Shown here piece after piece: positions 60,146-64,000 of a stretch of 64,000 nt of DNA. The notes under the pieces were generated by a model. It searched no databases. It saw only the letters and a list, made by a program, of their open reading frames with translations, and was not told the DNA's origin. Both the position numbers and the translations under genes were made by a program. Within the stretch, counting starts at the first letter, position 1, and each line of letters begins with the position of its first letter. Origin of the DNA: CAZMVY01 sp964653435 (GTDB lineage Bacteria; Planctomycetota; Phycisphaerae; UBA1845; PWPN01); assembly GCA_964653435.1 (NCBI GenBank), contig CAZZFA010000008.1:22218-86217 (forward strand). The letters run 5' to 3'.

Positions 60146-60842
60146 GCAGTTGTTGGCGGCGCTGCCGCGACGCGAGCAGCTCATTTGCCGCGGCTTCGAT
60201 TTTCAGGAAGCAGAACTGGCCGCAGCCCGCCTCAAGCAGTCAGAAAAGGCCCGGACCGGCAACGCCGCCGCCGCGAAGGCTCTCAAGGACATCAAAGAGC
60301 AGCAGCGTTCGCTTTCGCAGCGTCGCGAGATGGCCCTGGCGACGATCCGGCGCGAGCCGGAACTGATCGCCCCGGGCCACCTGACCTTCCTGGCCCATGC
60401 GCTGATCGTGCCATCGTCGAATCCAGATGATCTGGAACGTCACGACGCTGAGGTCGAGAAGGTGGCGACGGACCTCGCCCGCGCGTTCGAAGAAGCGGCG
60501 GGTGCAACGGTGAAGGATGTCCACACACCTGATCTCGCCCGCGCCGCGGGGCTGGCGGACAACCCTGGTTTCGATCTGCTGTCGATCCACCCGGATGGCC
60601 GACGTCGTGCGATTGAGGTCAAGGGCCGGGCCAACACCGGCGACGTCGAGGTCACGTCCAACGAATGGGCTCGGGCGGCAAACCTTCGTGACGGCTACTG
60701 GCTTTATGCCGTCTACGACTGCGCCACCCCCGCGCCGCGTCTGGCGCGGGTGCAGGACCCGTTCGGAAGCCTGCTGGCGAAGGCCAAGGGCAGCGTGCTG
60801 ATCAGCGCAAACCAAGTGCTCGCTGCACAGGGGAGCACATAA
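60132..60842 (+). CDS. DUF3883-like protein, partner or split C-terminus of the helicase
   Basis: 236 residues. The N-terminal half is coiled and Arg/Ala-rich (GFDFQEAELAAARLKQSEKA). The C-terminal half has the DUF3883 pattern PGFDLLSIHPDGRRRAIEVKG, then NEWARAANLRDGYWLYAVYD. The IEVKG core resembles a PD-(D/E)xK nuclease-like site. It overlaps the helicase gene by 14 nt in another frame; the helicase and this segment are often one protein in related systems, from memory. The next gene's ATG overlaps its TAA. Confidence 0.78.
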   Translation: MNRREQLLAALPRREQLICRGFDFQEAELAAARLKQSEKARTGNAAAAKALKDIKEQQRSLSQRREMALATIRREPELIAPGHLTFLAHALIVPSSNPDDLERHDAEVEKVATDLARAFEEAAGATVKDVHTPDLARAAGLADNPGFDLLSIHPDGRRRAIEVKGRANTGDVEVTSNEWARAANLRDGYWLYAVYDCATPAPRLARVQDPFGSLLAKAKGSVLISANQVLAAQGST

Positions 60843-61765
60843 TGCCCTGGAACGATGGACTTCAAGGTCAGGCACTTCAGATTGCGGCGACCCCCAACTC
60901 GCCGTTGTGTGTCGTAGCTGGCCCCGGTACCGGCAAGACATTTGCCATGATGCGTCGGCTAACCAGACTGCTCGAGATCGACCATCTCGATCCCCAGCGC
61001 ATCCTGGCCTGCACTTTCACCCGAACGGCTGCCGAGGACATCACGCGGGCCATCGCGCGACTTGGCGTCAATGGCGCAGAGGACATTCGCACACAGACGG
61101 TTCACGGGTTGTGCTTCTCGATGCTCTCGGCCCAGGACGTGCTTGAGGCGACGGCTCGCGTTCCTCGACCGCTGTTGCGGTTCGAGGAACGATTCCTCCT
61201 GCAGGATCTGTGCAAGGCAGGACTTGGAGGGGTGCGTGATTGTGGGAAGAAGCTTCTGGCGTTTTCGGCTGCGTGGGCGCGCCTGCAGCATGAGCAACCC
61301 GGTTGGCCCGACAATGCCGCCGATCAGGCGTATCAGGCAGCCTTGTTGGCGTGGCTGCAATTCCACGAAGCCATGTTGATCGGAGAACTGATTCCCGAGG
61401 GGATCAAGTACCTGCGCAATAACCCGCATTCACCGTACCGTTCGATGTTCGACCACCTTCTAGTGGACGAATACCAGGACCTGAATCGTGCGGAACAGCA
61501 CCTTGTGGATCTGCTCGCCAATGGCAACCTCGTCGTCGTGGGTGACGAGGATCAGTCCATTTACTCCTTCAAGCACGCCCATCCCGAGGGCATCGTCGAG
61601 TTCCCGGGTACCCATCCGAACACCGAGGAGGCAGGTCTTGACCAGTGCCGTCGTTGCCCGCACCGCATCGTAGCGATGGCTAATGCTTTGATCTCACACA
61701 ATGCGTCCCGCAGCAACCGACAGCTCCAGCCAATGGTAACCGTCCGGCGAACCCCACGGGGGTAG
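60842..61765 (+). pseudogene. UvrD/Rep-type helicase truncated by IS66
   Basis: The N-terminal half of an SF1 helicase: Walker A VAGPGTGKTFAM near residue 27, CTFTRTAAEDITRAI, HGLCF, Walker B DHLLVDEYQDLN near 209 and motif III GDEDQSIYSF near 233. Native sequence ends at 61736, about residue 298; the last nine codons are read from the insertion sequence. Motifs IV-VI are lost, so helicase activity is probably absent unless the rest lies beyond the IS. ATG overlaps the stop of the DUF3883-like gene. Confidence 0.82.
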
Positions 61766-61822
61766 CGCGGCATTTTCCGCGTTGTGGTTGCCGTACATCT
61801 TGCGAGGTTCATCGCGAGGAGA

Positions 61823-63457
61823 TCAGTCCGCAGGGATTGCGGCGGGTTGCCGTGTCTTCCACCGATCGGGCAGGAACGGATCGAGCTGGCTGACCGGCGT
61901 GGCGGCGATCCGCGTCAGCACGTCACGCAGATACGCGAACGGATCGACCCTGTGGCGCTGGCAGGTGGCGATGAGGCTGAAGAGGACTGCCGCCGTGTTC
62001 CCGCCGTTGTCCGAACCGCAGAAGAGCCAGTTCTTCCGGCCGATGGCCACGCGGCGCAGGGCGTTCTCGGCGGCGTTGTTGTCGATGCTCAGATCGCCGT
62101 CGGTCGTGTAGACGCACAGGGCGTCCCACTGGTTCATCGCGTACAGGATCGCCTGGCCCATCGGGCTCTTGGGCAGTACCGGCCCGCCGTGCTGCGCCTG
62201 CTGGGACTCCAACCAGGTCCGGAACCGCTCCAGGCGCGGCACGGCCAACTCCTGGCGCAGGCGATACCGTTCCAAGGCGAGGTCCGTCCCGTTCTGCTCG
62301 GCGGCCTTCTTCGCCTCATCCTCCACGTCGTAGAGCAACCGGATGTACGCCAGGGCCTGCGTGCTTGCCGCGGCATCACTGTTCCACGCCTCGTAGAACT
62401 TCCGACGCGCATGCGCCCAGCACGCCACCTCCGTCACCTTCCCCCCGGCCTCGCCGGCGTAAATGCCGTCGTAGCCGCCGAAGGCATCGGCCTGCAGGTA
62501 GACCCGTTCCTCTCGACCCCAGCCCTTCAGGAACTCCAGGGGCCCATCCCGGCTCCGGTTCGGCGTGTAGCTGAACACCGTGTACGGGTGCCCCTTGTCA
62601 CCCAGGTAGACCCACAACCGACCCGTGCGGCCCCGGTTCAGGCCCCGGTCCAACACGTTCACGGGCGTATCGTCCGTGTGGATCACCCGTGAGGCCCGCA
62701 CGCGATTCACCATCCGGTCGTAGAGCGGCCGGAGGAGATCGGCGCACTGGGCCGCCCAGTCGCACATCGTCGAGCGGGCAATCTCGATCCCGTGCCGCTG
62801 CAGGATCCTCTCCAGCCGGTGCAACGGGAGGTGATCGCTGTACTTGCCGACGATCACGTAGCTCAGCAGCCCCGGTGCTGCCAGGCCCTTCTCGATCGGT
62901 GCCAGCGGCTTCTCGGCCGTGGTGATCTGCGGCCCGCCCTCGGCGGCATTCTGCTCGCAGGCCCGGCAGGCATACTTCAGCCGCACGTGTTCCACGACGG
63001 TGAGCTTCGCCGGGACATAGTCGAGCTGCTCGCTGGTCTCCCGCCCGATCACGTGCCGCATCCGGCCGCAGCACGGGCAGGGCTTCTCCTCCTCCGGCAG
63101 GTCATGAATGACCGTCCGTCGCGGAAGGTCCGAGGGAAGACGCCGACGCCCGTGACCGCGCTTCGCGGAGGGGGAGGGTTCCGGGGACGCAGAGGGAGCC
63201 GGTTCTGCCAAAGGCACCTCCGGCGCGAGTTGCTTCAGCAACGCATCGAACAGCAGCATCTGGTTCGGGTCGATCTTCTCGGATGACCGCCCGTACAGGC
63301 GCCGCAGCAGTTGCTGAAGCTGGTGCTGGAGCTGCTCGATCGTGCGGGTCTGCCGCCCTCGCTCCGCAAGGAGTTGTTCACGCTCGGCGCGAAGCAGTGC
63401 GTTCTCCTGCCGGAGCTGGGCGAGTTCGTCCAAAAGGCATTGAGCGTCCGTGCCCAC
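61823..63457 (-). CDS. tnpC: IS66 transposase (TnpC)
   Basis: 544 residues: N-terminal leucine-rich coiled coil, zinc-binding segment (EEEKPCPCCGRMRHVIG), central domain with HTDDTPVNVLD, ADAFGGYDGIY, and C-terminal NNAAENALRRVAIGRKNWLF, all typical IS66 DDE transposase motifs. GTG start. The frame is intact, so the element may still be active. Confidence 0.95.
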   Translation of the reverse strand: MGTDAQCLLDELAQLRQENALLRAEREQLLAERGRQTRTIEQLQHQLQQLLRRLYGRSSEKIDPNQMLLFDALLKQLAPEVPLAEPAPSASPEPSPSAKRGHGRRRLPSDLPRRTVIHDLPEEEKPCPCCGRMRHVIGRETSEQLDYVPAKLTVVEHVRLKYACRACEQNAAEGGPQITTAEKPLAPIEKGLAAPGLLSYVIVGKYSDHLPLHRLERILQRHGIEIARSTMCDWAAQCADLLRPLYDRMVNRVRASRVIHTDDTPVNVLDRGLNRGRTGRLWVYLGDKGHPYTVFSYTPNRSRDGPLEFLKGWGREERVYLQADAFGGYDGIYAGEAGGKVTEVACWAHARRKFYEAWNSDAAASTQALAYIRLLYDVEDEAKKAAEQNGTDLALERYRLRQELAVPRLERFRTWLESQQAQHGGPVLPKSPMGQAILYAMNQWDALCVYTTDGDLSIDNNAAENALRRVAIGRKNWLFCGSDNGGNTAAVLFSLIATCQRHRVDPFAYLRDVLTRIAATPVSQLDPFLPDRWKTRQPAAIPAD

Positions 63458-63529
63458 GCCCTATGATACGCGAGCACCAAGTGTCCTCGCGCGGAAATCT
63501 TCGGGATTCCCAAAGAATTCTTCGTCTTC

Positions 63530-63907
63530 TTACGCCGGACGCGCGAACCGCTTGCGACGCTTGATGCTCGTCAGATCGATGCCCGCCAGCAGCATCGCCA
63601 GCTCGCTCGCCTTGAGCTCCACGCTCGCGCCCGTGTCCTTCGCCGCCGGCAGACGGAACGTGCCCTCCTCCAGACGCTTGTACCAGATCGCGAAACCGTC
63701 GCTGTCCCAGTAGAGGATCTTGATCCGATCCTTGTCGCGCCCGACGAACAGAAAGAGATGGCCCGACAGCGGATCGTGCTTGAGATGCTCCCGAACCAGC
63801 GCCGCCAGCGTGTCGAAGCCCTTCCGCATGTCCGCCGGCGACGTGCACAGGTAGATGCGGACGCCCAGACCCTGATCCAGTTCGCCCAGGCTCGGCAGCC
63901 TCAACAT
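63530..63907 (-). CDS. tnpB: IS66 accessory protein TnpB (Orf2)
   Basis: 125 residues: YLCTSPADMRKGFDTLAALV, GHLFLFVGRDKDRIKILYWD and GFAIWYKRLEEGTF are the standard IS66 Orf2 motifs. Its ATG overlaps the tnpA stop (ATGTTGA), as usual in this family. Required for transposition; exact role unknown. Confidence 0.94.
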   Translation of the reverse strand: MLRLPSLGELDQGLGVRIYLCTSPADMRKGFDTLAALVREHLKHDPLSGHLFLFVGRDKDRIKILYWDSDGFAIWYKRLEEGTFRLPAAKDTGASVELKASELAMLLAGIDLTSIKRRKRFARPA

Positions 63908-64000
63908 GCCGAATCCTCCAGCACGGCCAGCACGTCCGCCAGCGCCTGCCGATCCACACGCCCCCTCACCCGGACACGCCGCCCGCCGGCCAACAGGATC
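63901..64000 (-). CDS. tnpA: IS66 accessory protein TnpA (C-terminal fragment)
   Basis: Only the last 32 codons are inside the window; they end VDRQALADVLAVLEDSAC, fitting the IS66 TnpA C-terminus. The N-terminal HTH part lies outside. Confidence 0.75.
   Translation of the reverse strand, partial: ILLAGGRRVRVRGRVDRQALADVLAVLEDSAC

Larger units (their letters stand above)
61737..64000 (-). mobile_element. IS66-family insertion sequence (right end outside window)
   Basis: Begins GTAACCGTCCGGCGAACC at 61737; IS66 ends typically start GTAA. Gene order tnpA-tnpB-tnpC on the minus strand is complete except for the 5' part of tnpA. The insertion splits the UvrD-like gene. The 8-nt duplication expected next to the end would be CAGCCAAT or AGCCAATG; the other flank is not visible. 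Confidence 0.88.

Noticed and set aside
57854..60184. 776-codon minus-strand frame
   Set aside because: Antisense of the helicase gene, whose motifs are unambiguous.
1..64000. CRISPR arrays and tRNA or rRNA genes
   Set aside because: Looked for; no spaced direct-repeat array, cloverleaf or rRNA-like sequence was found by eye.

Overview
The window is a mosaic. Positions 1-34,455 and about 57,200-64,000 read as a GC-rich bacterial chromosome or megaplasmid: RND metal pumps, an ECF sigma/anti-sigma pair, HD-GYP and RsbU-type signalling proteins, secreted carbohydrate-active enzymes and an IS66 element. The secreted sialidase-like and GH127-like proteins and the lipoprotein-rich metal cluster fit a Planctomycetota/PVC-type host best, but that is inference; there is no rRNA or marker gene here.

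Region A (1-24.3 kb) is a copper/heavy-metal resistance island. It begins inside a CzcA-type RND pump. It continues with a methyltransferase, a Tat-exported multicopper oxidase, a Met-rich lipoprotein, two paralogous Cys-rich lipoproteins, an anti-sigma factor with its ECF sigma factor, a PP2C-type phosphatase, a cysteine synthase and an HD-GYP protein. Two YHS-domain proteins follow, and then a complete Cus-type outer-membrane, adaptor and RND set with unusual fused metal-binding domains. The RND protein carries a large periplasmic insertion.

Region B (24.3-27.4 kb) is a small cassette (71-aa protein, HExxH protein, SplB-like radical SAM protein) lying between two direct copies of an ~86 bp repeat. 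Region C (27.4-34.5 kb) holds three secreted carbohydrate-active proteins (a sialidase-like BNR protein, a six-hairpin glycosidase-like protein, a GH127-like/SGNH fusion) and two gene remnants.

Region D (about 35.0-56.6 kb) is the exceptional part. It encodes an Orc1/Cdc6-type replication initiator of archaeal design, a HerA-like ATPase fused to a nuclease-like domain, zinc-ribbon and winged-helix proteins, an ArdC-like protein, a GHKL ATPase, a CobS-like/CobT-like AAA+/VWA pair and many unknown small proteins. Six sites have a BRE-like A-rich element directly before a TATA box. Four of them sit 26-50 nt before a start codon, which is archaeal promoter geometry; one of these genes appears leaderless. 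Next to orc1/cdc6 are TTCCAnTGGAA-like repeats and a polypurine tract that could be an origin. Thirteen blocks of genes on the plus strand are each preceded by a leader hairpin, then a Shine-Dalgarno sequence, then the start codon. Several hairpins look like covarying versions of one template. Two genes of region B have the same leader design. The simplest reading is an archaeal-type mobile or extrachromosomal element joined to bacterial DNA, by real transfer or by assembly chimerism; long reads across about 34.5-35.1 and 56.3-57.3 kb would decide.

Region E (57.2-64 kb) is a candidate defence operon (HTH-SNF2-type helicase, DUF3883-like protein, UvrD-like helicase) with palindromes over its promoter. 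The UvrD gene is cut by an IS66-family element that runs off the end of the window.
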